Shown here in pieces: positions 21,343-30,848 of a stretch of DNA of 64,000 bases; the first letter of the stretch is position 1, and every line of letters starts with the position of its first letter. A program made the translations under genes and the position numbers. This DNA comes from Pholiota molesta (taxonomy: Eukaryota; Basidiomycota; Agaricomycetes; Agaricales; Strophariaceae), in assembly GCA_014925825.1 (NCBI GenBank), contig JACGCK010000001.1:186001-250000 (forward strand), in the 5' to 3' direction. Below the pieces are notes generated by a model. It had not been told where the DNA came from, did no database searches, and saw nothing but the letters and a program-made list of their open reading frames with translations.

Positions 21343-22553
21343 CTTCCGGCATATCTCGTTTTGTAGATATCTATTAGAGCTACCCAGCGCAGAAATTTCA
21401 GAATTTTAGAATATATAGTTGTAAATTTACAGACATTTTACGTTTTTTGTGGTCACACACGGTCGCATACTAAATGGGTCGCAAACTCTGGTCGCAAACG
21501 CACAACTTAATAGCTTCTATGTTTCCACTAACACATTCGATCGTCCTCTAAAGTAGCTCGTTTTGTAGGTATTTATTAGGGCTATCACGTCTTAGCGTTA
21601 CAGAATTGTGGAGCACTTATTGGTAGTTCTATAGGCTGAATACGCATTTTAGACATTCTTGGCATGTTTCACCTCCTCATGACCCTTTTCAAGCAGAAAA
21701 AAACTAGTATTGCTCGGTTAAATTAATGTAGGTGCTATATAGTATTTTTCTACATTGTTATATCCTAAGAAATAAATCTATACATGCTATATATGGCTAT
21801 GTATATGTATCAGGATATTAGGCCTCATTGGGGGCCTTTGTCTATATGTTCCAACCATTTTAGGTATATTTTAGCGATATTAATAGATAGGTAGAGCCAG
21901 GGAGAGCCTTAATCCAAAGACATTAGAAAGATATCTCTGTTTGATGCTGAGATATAGGCCAATGTATCCATAGGTAGATAAGTCAATAGGAGTGGATTAA
22001 CTGTATCTATGGCACTTCTGGCTGCATATATTAAGCTACATAGGTATAATACACCATGTAAAGTAATTGAATTGATAATAAGAGCATTGGAACATGTCAC
22101 TTTCATACCCTATGACACCCTCCCTCTAGATCTCCCCATGGGTCACTTCTATTAATTCCTGGAGAGCTATAGCTCAGTACATTATCACTTATAATAGCAT
22201 AGATACTATATGTACCTTTATATAAGAGTCCCCATGTGTTTAAGGCAAATACCTTCCTCTACTCCCCCTCCCCTGCCATAAAAAACACCTCTTTTGATAG
22301 ATAACCTGATATGTATTCGTTAAATATCTATACATTAATACTCCTATATAATATGTCTATCTATGTGCAAAAATGCGAAAGGAACGAAGGTAATTGGGCT
22401 GAGCTGGAGCCCATTCTCTGTGCCAACAGGCAGGAGGACGGATGCGCATGCGCGCATCAGTCGGGGAGCGCCCGCGGTGCACCCTATTTGGGCAATATCC
22501 CGCGGTGGGATATCATGTTGATGCCGAGTGGAAATAACAGCGCCGGCGAAAAA
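21343..22553. repeat. right arm of large inverted repeat
   Basis: This is the reverse complement of 20281-21178. It carries an extra segment of about 318 bp at about 21821-22138, between TATCAGGATATTA and GGGTCACTTC, that the left arm lacks. That segment has a 65-codon open frame on the minus strand (21909-22106) that I do not recognise. Confidence 0.9.
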
Positions 22554-23940
22554 TCCAGTGTTATTTCACTGGATTCAGTGTCCCGCGCATATCCAGTGTA
22601 AATGCACTGGATTGCTCGTGCAGCGCACATCCAGTGTAAATTCACTGGATTGCTCGCGCGGCGCACATCCAGTGTAAATTCACTGGATTGCTCGCGCGGC
22701 GCACATCCAGTGTAAATTCACTGGATTGCTCGCGCGGCGCACATCCAGTGTAAATTCACTGGATCGCCCGCGCGGCACACATCCGGTGAAAATTCACTGG
22801 ATTGCTCGCGCGGCGCACATCCAGTGTAAATTCACTGGATTGCTCGCGCGGCGCACATCCAGTGTAAATTCACTGGATTGCTCGCGCGGCGCACATCCAG
22901 TGTAAATTCACTGGATTGCCCGCGCGGCACACATCCAGTGAAATTTCACTGGATCGCTCACGCGGCGCCGTGCAAGTTATTTGATAATTCACATGGCACA
23001 TGAGCGCACACGCTGCATAGTCCCCGCCAGCGCACGCACTGCACTGTCACACGCGCGCGTACGCGCCATATTGCCCTACGTCCGTGTACACGCTGCAACC
23101 CAGCGGATATTCACTGCAATGGCACTCGCGCTGGCGTGGGACAATGCGGTGCGTGCCCTCGCGTGGGGTCGTGCAGCACGTACGCGTGTGCGAGAATGTG
23201 GCGAGTGCGCTTGCGTGACATAGGAACCCAATAAGTGGAATGCAGGTGCGCAAGCGATCTAGTGGATATTCATTAGATCAGTGCCGCGCAAGCAATCCAG
23301 TGAATACTCACTGGAATGACTCAGCACAAGCGATCCAGTGGATATTCACTGGATCGGTGCCGCGTGAGCAATCCAGTGAATGTTCACTGGATCGGTGCCG
23401 CGTGAGCAATCCAGTGAATGTTCACTGGATTGGTGCTGCGCGAGCAATCCAGTGAATGTTCACCGGATCGACGCCGCGCAACCTAGCCTGTGGACATATA
23501 TCTTCCTGGACCGCTCGCGCGGTACTATGCCAGTTATTTTATGCATATGTCATGCGAGCGGATGCGCCGTATTGTCGGACGCCAGCGCACACGCCGCGTT
23601 GCCCCACGCACGCGGGCGCCATTCCAGTGGATATCCACAGGATCGCTCGCACGGCACCGATCCAGTGAATATCCACTGGATCGCTCGCGCGGCACAGATC
23701 CAGTGAACATACACTGGATTGCTCACGGGGCACCATTCCAGTGGATTTCCACTGGATTCTTCGCGCCAGTGCATGCCACTGCACGCGCCGCATTGTCTCA
23801 CGCACGCGGGCGTCATTCCAGTGGACATTCACTGGATCACTCTCGCGGCATAGATCCAGTGAATATACACTGCATTGCTCGCGCGGCACCATTACAGTGG
23901 ATTTCCACTGGATTCTTCACGCGGCTGTGTTTCAGTGGAT
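22550..23940. repeat. right hairpin array, about 24 units
   Basis: It uses the same 22-bp hairpin units as the left array, with spacers in inverted orientation (TGCTCGCGCGGCGCAC). 22611-22960 is a nearly perfect 38-bp tandem array of about nine units, the most homogeneous part. Further units occur at about 23262-23475 and 23620-23935, separated by non-array GC-rich sequence (22970-23250 and 23480-23610). Confidence 0.85.
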
Positions 23941-24180
23941 TTTGCATAGATAGCATCTGAATCGGATAGCATGGGCTCCGGAAGCTCGCCATATGGGAGA
24001 ATAACTGACTGTAACATAATTTACTAATATACTTGACATATAGTATGTACCTAGACTGTATAAGTATTCAATTGGAAGCCGGCGCCGCTCAGAATGTCCC
24101 TATGTGATGTCTAATAACTCCTTATCAACCTAACCTTGGACTGGATTATCGCAGGCGCGGTGAGCTTCACGTGACTATGT

Positions 24181-24289
24181 TCCTGGCGCTGTTGTGTGAG
24201 ATGTACCGGGCGAGTCTTGGGGAAATGTACAGGGTGAGCTTGGGTGGTATGTCCCGTGCGTTATAACGTTATTTATGTTGCACTATACC
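24181..24289 (-). repeat. right terminal region with inverted subterminal repeats
   Basis: Read on the minus strand, CACCCTGTACATT, CGCCCGGTACATCT and CGCACGGGACAT occur here in inverted orientation relative to the left end. With the adjacent ATAAC they align with the first 50-60 bp of the left terminus. Confidence 0.7.
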
Positions 24290-24500
24290 CCGGGGCTCGC
24301 GTATTCGACGAGGAGCTTCAATACCCCTGAAAGCCACCTATGATGTTGACGAGGGCGGCGGTGGCGTGTTCTACAGAGAGGAAGTCGACGAAGGCGAATC
24401 TGGAACATTAGGGGGTGCTGTTAGCATAATGAACAGCTTGGCTGTCGAGAATGGAGGTACCCTGTGCACATTCCGAAATCTTCGAAAGTGCCCAGGTCCA
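24290..24500 (-). pseudogene. 5' part of the split NOP13 pseudocopy
   Basis: On the minus strand this matches parent 42770-42990. It keeps CTTCGTCGACTTCCTCTCTG, the upstream exon end (GGCACTTTCGAAGATT...) and, between them, the last intron with its GGTACCTCCATTCTCGAC 5' part. The retained intron shows duplication at DNA level, not through mRNA. Homology fades above about 24500. Confidence 0.85.
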
Positions 24501-25129
24501 GGGATGTTTGGATGCAGAGCGGACCACGTACAAGCAAGTACAGTGGCAAAGCAGCTCCAGATAATGGCCCATATCGTACGGTTGTTAGAACTTTGAGAAA
24601 CAGCGTCGCGAAATGCTAGAAATGCGCAATCTCCAATGCTCGATTCCAGGATTTCTGGTGAAGGAAGAGGTGCGCTACGAGTTAGGGTAAAAAACAATGA
24701 ATAAAGCGTCAAATGCAGGATCATTGGATGACAATGGGTGTTGGACAATGTTTCGATTTTGCTTCGAGCTGTTGTAAATATACGTACGCACCGCTGTGGG
24801 CGCTTGTTGTTCGCTTCCGAGTCCCTTCAATTAATTCGTTTCATCTCGCATACACTGTCCTTGATAAACACTGTCTCTCGTATGTATAGAGTGTACTTTC
24901 CCACCACAGCTCTCCTCAGTTCATCTCACACGTCGACAGCCGTGTAAGCCAATATGTTGCAACGATCCATTACAATTTTGATATTGCAACAAACAACTAG
25001 TACCATTGTAATGGAAATTATTGCACCACTCTTGCCGTCCATTACTCCTTGGTACTGGCTCCTCCTCCCTTTTCTGTGGTGCGACACTGTTGCTCCCTAG
25101 TACCGCCCCGCCCAATTCTGGGGTCTAGT
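24501..25129. other. gene-free region
   Basis: I recognised no gene or repeat here. Confidence 0.5.
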
Positions 25130-25730
25130 GCGCCATGCGTCTGATGCGCCTCCTCTGTTTGAACTTGGTTTTCTCTTCAGGCTATAAATAACTTGAATGC
25201 GCGTCAATTGTGCTCTGGCCTATAAATAAATTGCTCCCCATATCAGGCGCACTTTCCGTTTACTGAACCGAAAAGTATACTGGATCGATGGAAAAGATGC
25301 CACAAACCCTTCGCGTAGCACGCGCACCACCAATGGGTACCTGTCCAGAAGGCCAGCGTCCACCAGGGCATGCCGCCATGCCCGCCACAAATAAGGCGTG
25401 ACGGGCTCAGACCTCTGCACGAGAACAAGCGCTGGCCCCATGCGTGGAGCCGCAGCCCGAGCATTTGTGTCGAGCCCCATGGCGGGAAACTGAGCATCCG
25501 AGTTCCCGCTGCCAGTCGACGCAGAGAGGCTCATTGTCGGTACATAATCGTGACGAGCACACCTCGCGAGCTTCGGCGACTGAAGGTGTCGTGGGCCTTG
25601 TCACATGGGCTCGCGGTATCGGTGGGTCGGATCGCTCGGTTCATGGGTCATTTTGCTCGACGCCTGCATTCTTTGGGCTGCGCATGCATATTCCTTCGAT
25701 TGATACATAATTCTGTAGTAATTGATAAAA
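25130..25730 (-). mobile_element. transposon fragment, copy A of a dispersed repeat
   Basis: This is the reverse complement of 47205-47815 with roughly 85 percent identity by eye. Both copies encode a related open frame (here 25220-25534, minus) with the shared words SGNSDAQFPAM, ASFPSIQYTF, SKRKVRLIWGA and RYP(L/S)VVRVLR. A W/YP/GF...PSI pattern of this kind occurs in the N-terminal region of fungal retroelement or recombinase polyproteins. That link is tentative, and no enzymatic domain is present in the fragment. Confidence 0.65.
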
Positions 25731-26073
25731 AGTCGCTGCTTGAAAGCCCCTATGCAGATATGCCATCATTTTCCATGCTTTGCGGCGTCATCACCATCTT
25801 GAATAAGATATTGTAATGAGCGAATCAAACCTGTACAATGTTGGCAAACAAACTTTGGGCCCTTAATTTGGCTAGCTTACTTGCTTTGACAGAATTCTGA
25901 TAATCGCACGATCCCAGAGGTGCAAAGACCAGTCTGCAATGTGATCAACAGCGATGAAATTATTTTATGAGCAGTGATAGTTGAAAATGTAACAAAGGGC
26001 GAGATAAGATGTGAATTGTTAAAAGAAGACACTCATAGCAATAAGGTTAGATCCACGAAAAAATTATTCCTGG

Positions 26074-27045
26074 AAAGGATAGCCGAATTTTCCCTGATCC
26101 TTGCGACGCCAGAGCTTTTTCCTGAAATAAAAAAATTAGCATGGATATTTTTATGTAAAGAACAGTAGAACTAACTTCTTCTTTGTAGGGATATGTTCAG
26201 CAAAGACTTCTACGCAATACTGCGCCTTGAAGTCGCGGATGAATCGAGGATCCCTATCGTCGCGTGAAAAATATGATAAGTGCATATTGCAAAAGTCAAG
26301 CTCGACATAACGCACCAAAGCTCGCTGGCAATTCCCAGATCCTTGCAGCACCGCATCAAAGCATTGCTTTTGCAGCCCTCCGTGGCGGTAGGAATGCCGG
26401 AGGGGTCAAAGTATTCTTGCTCTCCCCTGGCAATAGCGACAAGTCTAGAATGTACGACCATGTAAGCAAAACAGCCTTTTCCATATCACGAATAACTCAC
26501 CTTCCAAGGCAGACAAGGGCGTACTCACGACTGACAATCTTCGGCCCGACGTTCGTTTCGCTGCGTGGCGCGAGACCCCATCCGCCAGGCCCGAAAGCCT
26601 TGTTCAGGATTCGTCGATATTTGATTTCAGGAAGGTATATCAATCCATCTATTACAGAGCTCAATATGAGTACGAATTATGAAAAAGCGGACGTGTGGGG
26701 GCACTCGCCTGGCTTCATTTCCACGTCCATGGGCTCTATTGGAGCCATCAACACCTGCGTAACCTCAGGCGGGAATGGGCTGGTAGACAGGCCGTGGTAG
26801 CTCCTCGACCAGTCAGTAGCGCCGTCGCTTCCTTTCGCGTCTGGCAGGACCAACTCTGCGGCTTGCGACGACGAGGACTCCTTGAGGGTGGTTGCAGATG
26901 GGGCCGACGACGACGGTGCTGGTGCTGTGCTGTACTTCGCCGCTAGGAGGGTTCTAGTGAAGACATATGCATTTCTAGGTTGGGTAGACGAAAGACGCGC
27001 CAGAGTGCGCGGTGCTGACGCGAAGAGGCGGCTTGGGGACGCCAT
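26074..27045 (-). CDS. MGM101: mitochondrial genome maintenance protein MGM101
   Basis: The five exons (minus) are 26709-27045, 26501-26648, 26316-26454, 26176-26253 and 26074-26121, giving 249 residues. MGM101 is a Rad52-related single-strand DNA-binding and annealing protein of the mitochondrial nucleoid, needed to keep and repair mtDNA. The N-terminal 45 residues ([20 protein letters not shown]...) are Arg/Ser-rich without acids, a mitochondrial presequence. The conserved core begins at [10 protein letters not shown] and runs through [20 protein letters not shown], then [40 protein letters not shown] and [16 protein letters not shown] to the basic end [11 protein letters not shown]. The first intron must use a GC donor (CAG|GCGAGT at 26708) to give the invariant KPDGLIY; the other introns are GT-AG. 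Confidence 0.95.
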
Positions 27046-27310
27046 GACTGGCTTCCGGAGAGGACCTGCGTGACGAACGCGACAACATTAATTTCATCGT
27101 GAGGTAAATGTTCCCACGATTGGGCGGCGCTTATAAAATGTTTTCACCGAGAATTGGACAAAAACTTAAGAAGAATAGGATATGTATAAGTAAATAGGCT
27201 GTCGCGGTACATTGTACATAGAGTGTAAGTACGTTTACAATGGGTCAGACCTTTCCAAAGGCAATAACGATAGTATTCTCAGATCATGATCCTGATATCC
27301 GAAAAAAACA

Positions 27311-28798
27311 TCAGTGTTTCTTCGCGCGACCGACAGTCTTCCGTGTTTCAGGAGCCTCAAGAAAACCTCCCAAATCAAGTGCATTGCGAGCTGCTTGATT
27401 TATGTGTTTGAATCTGTCAGGGCCAAGGTGGATGCCCCCAAAATATCGAGTCACCACAACCAGCACGTTGTTGACTTCCTGTTGTAGAAGTAAAATTACT
27501 GGTTTGTATTTTCATGGTGAAATGAGAAGGAAACCCTCACCAAAATCTGGAGAAGATGGGCTAATCTACCACCCGCAGCAGTTTCGCCGTCGTCGTCATT
27601 ATCTATCACGGGGCGTTCATGAATATTTGGCAACCATAGAAGAGATGGCTGCAAAACAAACCTTGGTGAAGGACACCTTCACTTTGACATCGCCATGCGT
27701 TGATGATAGGATGTGCTGCCCTAGATATTCGACGATCTGACATTAAATGGGCCAGCACAAGAGGAACCTATTCAGATATTATTGGAGAGATTTACACGAG
27801 TAGAACTTCGATGAACACTTACCTCAGATGGATGATGAATCCGACAAGCTCGCCCAACAAAAGCACTTTTACGATCCGTGATCGGTTCAGCCACGTATAG
27901 GTTGACACCAGCAGGCAGTTCAAACGGAGCGGGTTCGATGATGCCCGATATTCGATCCTCATCTGGCACAATGCGAGAGTCTGTCGAATTTTGTTGCGTG
28001 ATGTTGCTAGAACTGGACGAGTCGCCTTTTGCATCGTCTCGCACGAGTTCGCCGGCTTTTTCTGCGCTCAGCTTTTGCTCATACCATGACTCGCACCGAT
28101 CGAGTACGTTTTGTAGCCCATCGAAGACGCACACCGTGTCCTCGGACCATTCGACCCCGCTGATAGATATATATGTACGCAGAATAGATCCAAAGAGATT
28201 CGAATCGGCGCCAAACGATCCAATGTACTTCGAGAGTAGTTGTAGCTGAGGCGGAGAGGATTTAGGATATGTCTCTGGTAGAGAAACGAGAACTTTCAAG
28301 GAAACGCCCTCGTGGGGTGAAGAAAGGCTACATTTTATTATCCTGTCGCGCAGATCAGCAAGTAGGGCAGCTCACCTCAGGACCACTTCATAGCGTATCG
28401 TCCCATCAGCTCTAGCCGGCGATCTCTTCCCATTAGACGGCGACGGATGCCAGAGCCGTATCGCTTGCTCGCCGTAGATGGACTGGAGGACTACGAGGCA
28501 AGGTTCGGTTTAGAAAACTTTGCGGGCGGGGTCACTCGCCAGAGTAGTCCTCACCCTCGATCTCCGATGCTACGGCCTCGCGTTCTGGGTTCTGGGCGAG
28601 CTCGGCGAGGAAGTTCTGCAGCTCGAGTTGGTAATCCTTCTCATCGATGCTTGATGGTGAGAGTGAACGAGGCATGGGGATGCTTATCTTATCAGTAACC
28701 AGTTCGTCACACTTGGTTGATCTTGCCGGAGACCACGCTTGGACCTCAACTGCGTCCATCACTTGCTCAATGCCAGTTACTATCTCATCACCGTCCAT
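27311..28798 (-). CDS. YIH1: YIH1/IMPACT homologue, GCN2 inhibitor
   Basis: The six exons (minus) are 28555-28798, 28376-28490, 27823-28327, 27662-27767, 27541-27602 and 27311-27478, giving 399 residues. An RWD domain (about residues 60-190) contains EVLQSIYGEQAIRLWHPSPS and SLPETYPKSSPPQLQLLSKY. The IMPACT/UPF0029 domain (about 265-385) contains ITDRKSAFVGRACRIHHPSE, NDDDGETAAGGRLAHLLQIL and VTRYFGGIHLGPDRFKHINQ. In yeast and mammals the family competes for GCN1 and so dampens GCN2 and the general amino-acid control response. The N-terminus is about 40-50 residues longer than usual; Met at 28675 (MPRSLSPS) is an alternative start. It is head to head with ATG29, 82 bp apart. Confidence 0.92.
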
Positions 28799-28880
28799 CT
28801 AACTGGAAGAAGCTACAGAAAATCCACAGCGAAAACTTACACCCATTCCAACCTGAATTTAGTCGCAGGCGCGACTCAGA

Positions 28881-30251
28881 ATGCCACCTAACATTCGCGT
28901 CGTTGTCAATCTACCATATAATCGACCGGAAAATCCACCAAACGATCCTCCGCAGGTGAATACACAATGGAATTCAGAGTATTCAATCATTTAAATGACA
29001 AAGTCTAGATAGAGTGGAATGCCGAAAAGGCCAGCATCTTGTGGGAGGTCATCGAGAAATCGCGCGCCGTGGACAATGCTGCTACAGACTGTGAGCCAGA
29101 AATCCTAAACCAACAACTCATTCCTTGGAGTTTAATCTTCACCTATTCTTAGGGACAGGCCTAGCTGCCCATCTCCAAGTGCCACTCCCGTATCTCCTCT
29201 ATCGTGTAAACGCGCGCTTCCAAGAAGAGCTACGTGGAATAAGAGACATTGGTGTTCTAAGCCCAGCAACCGCTCAGTCCCCGAAGGGTCATAGCTTTCC
29301 TATTGGGGACAAGCAGCCAACATTTCATACCAATAGAATGGCTGGTAGCACACGGCTATCGAGTTCAAGGCACGGCACCCCGTTGGGGGTGCGAGCTCGA
29401 CTCAGCTCTCTTGGAAGTAATGCACCACGGCCAAGGAAAGCAACCTCCTCATCGACATTAACACTGCAACCGGTGGCACCGAAACTTTTCAGCCCCCTCC
29501 GACCTACGTCCCCTTCATCTTCCGGAGGCGATACAGATTCCGAAGAGGAGGCTATCAAAGAAGAGGAAGCAGATCGAGACGCAGAGGAGGAGGAAGCTCT
29601 CGCGCGAAAGCTGGAGGAGCTGCAGAAGATGGTGACGACCGACGGGTTGGGCCTCGTCAGCGGCACCCGGCCGAAGGACAAGGATAAGGGCAAGAGCAGG
29701 GACCGCGGCCGCTCCGCGCCCCTCTCGCCGCGTTCGCTCGGCAGCTCGCGCGTGGACACCCTGTCCAGCCGGAGTATGAGCCAGAGCATATCGAGCGCAG
29801 GCTCGCCGCACGGGTCGGGCTCGATTCCCGACATCCCCTCGCAGTCGTCCGAATCCCAGCCCCAGTCGCCGATTGGGAAGGACCTGTCGAACAAGTCGTC
29901 GAGTCCTCCTGCTGTGTCTTCTCGGAGCGCGGTGGGGGTTGTCCATAGGCGCTTCGATCGCTTAAGTGAGTATGGGAGCAATCATGGATCAGAGGCATCC
30001 AGTTTTAGTGACCTCAGTGGTACGTGATTTTTATTTCTCTGACTTGAAAGGACCTCTCTAATAATTCTTCAGATGCCAGTATCTCTGCATCCGTTTTGGA
30101 GAGCGCGCTCATGTCAAATTTGGGAAGTAATGGGTCACGGTTGTAAGTTTTGGACGCTAGTTCGTCCATCAAGTCGAGCTAATTTTTTCCTAGTTCTCAA
30201 TTTACAAGGACTAGAGCCTCGAATAGGATTCACACTGTTGTTCCCCAGTGA
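28881..30251 (+). CDS. ATG29: autophagy protein Atg29
   Basis: The exons are 28881-28955, 29009-29090, 29153-30019, 30073-30142 and 30194-30251; all phases agree and give 383 residues. Atg29 is part of the Atg17-Atg31-Atg29 scaffold at the pre-autophagosomal structure. The signature N-terminus is intact: NIRVVVNLPYNRPENPPNDP, IEWNAEKASILWEVIEKSR and WTGLAAHLQVPLPYLLYRVN. The middle is disordered, Ser/Pro-rich, with a charged EEEAIKEEEADRDAEEEEAL-type stretch (29550-29620). The C-terminus again matches fungal Atg29: SALMSNLGSNGSRFSQFTRT. The first two exons are small, so the annotated start depends on the splice model. Confidence 0.93.
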
Positions 30252-30848
30252 ACCCATCTCCTTTTCTTCGTTATTATCTTTTCTTGGATGGATCTTGGCT
30301 ACCGTTGCATCTTTTGTACAGTAAGTTGTATAATATTTACAGATATCCTAGTTCTATCGTTTTGGCCGGGGGATCTTGTGTGACTCCGGGGAGTCTTCTC
30401 ATTTGTGAGGCGCGTACCAAAAGTATTAGCGCTATACACGTTTTGAAGTTCCTTGCTCGTTATTCCCTCTTCGGTATTGTCCATGTTCCTTTCGGTACCA
30501 GAGCCTCAATCGTCCGAGTCACCGTTGGATTCAGCCACATGTAAGTGACCGTATTTAGCTTCCACATCGCCTTTGACGCGTAATCCGTATGTGGGACGCG
30601 TCAACCATTTGCACAGTAAGCATGTCGTCTTTATGACATTCTAGCACATTCCTGCAGCCAGTGGCAGATCCGAGGAGGCAATTCAAAAGATTGACCCTGC
30701 ATAACTGCATTGCGTGAACACCTCTCTGACTTGCTTCGGTCACATCACCCACCGCTTTGAATAGATCGCACTTCCACCAAACCACTTCTGCCACGAATAG
30801 CCTAAACATCACATCCAAGCGACGACTATAGAACATATACCCCTCACG
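30252..30848. other. intergenic ATG29-DDI1
   Basis: There is no gene. It holds the 3' flank of ATG29 and the DDI1 promoter. Confidence 0.6.

Larger units (their letters stand above)
18645..24289. mobile_element. 5.6-kb non-autonomous foldback DNA transposon
   Basis: The element splits a NOP13 pseudocopy and is bounded by an 11-bp target-site duplication. From outside in, it has imperfect terminal inverted repeats of about 60 bp with subterminal CACCCTGTACATT repeats, then arrays of 22-bp hairpins (left about 19010-20285, right about 22550-23940), then near-identical inverted arms of about 0.9 kb (20281-21178 and 21343-22553), and a unique loop of about 164 bp. No transposase, reverse transcriptase or recombinase was recognised; open frames through the arrays are repeat translations. 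Structure and 9-11-bp duplications recall Foldback (FB) and MULE-type elements, but the superfamily cannot be assigned from what is visible. Confidence 0.85.

Noticed and set aside
22611..22960. A CRISPR array (palindromic repeats with spacers)
   Set aside because: The genome is eukaryotic, the 'spacers' are nearly identical to each other, the repeats are the variable part, and there are no cas genes. It is part of a transposable element.
28353..28375. A 33-bp version of YIH1 intron 2 ending at GACAG
   Set aside because: The next acceptor (AAAATGTAG, 48-bp intron) is also in frame, has a normal length and gives a better match to the family (VVLSLSSPHEGVSLKVLV).
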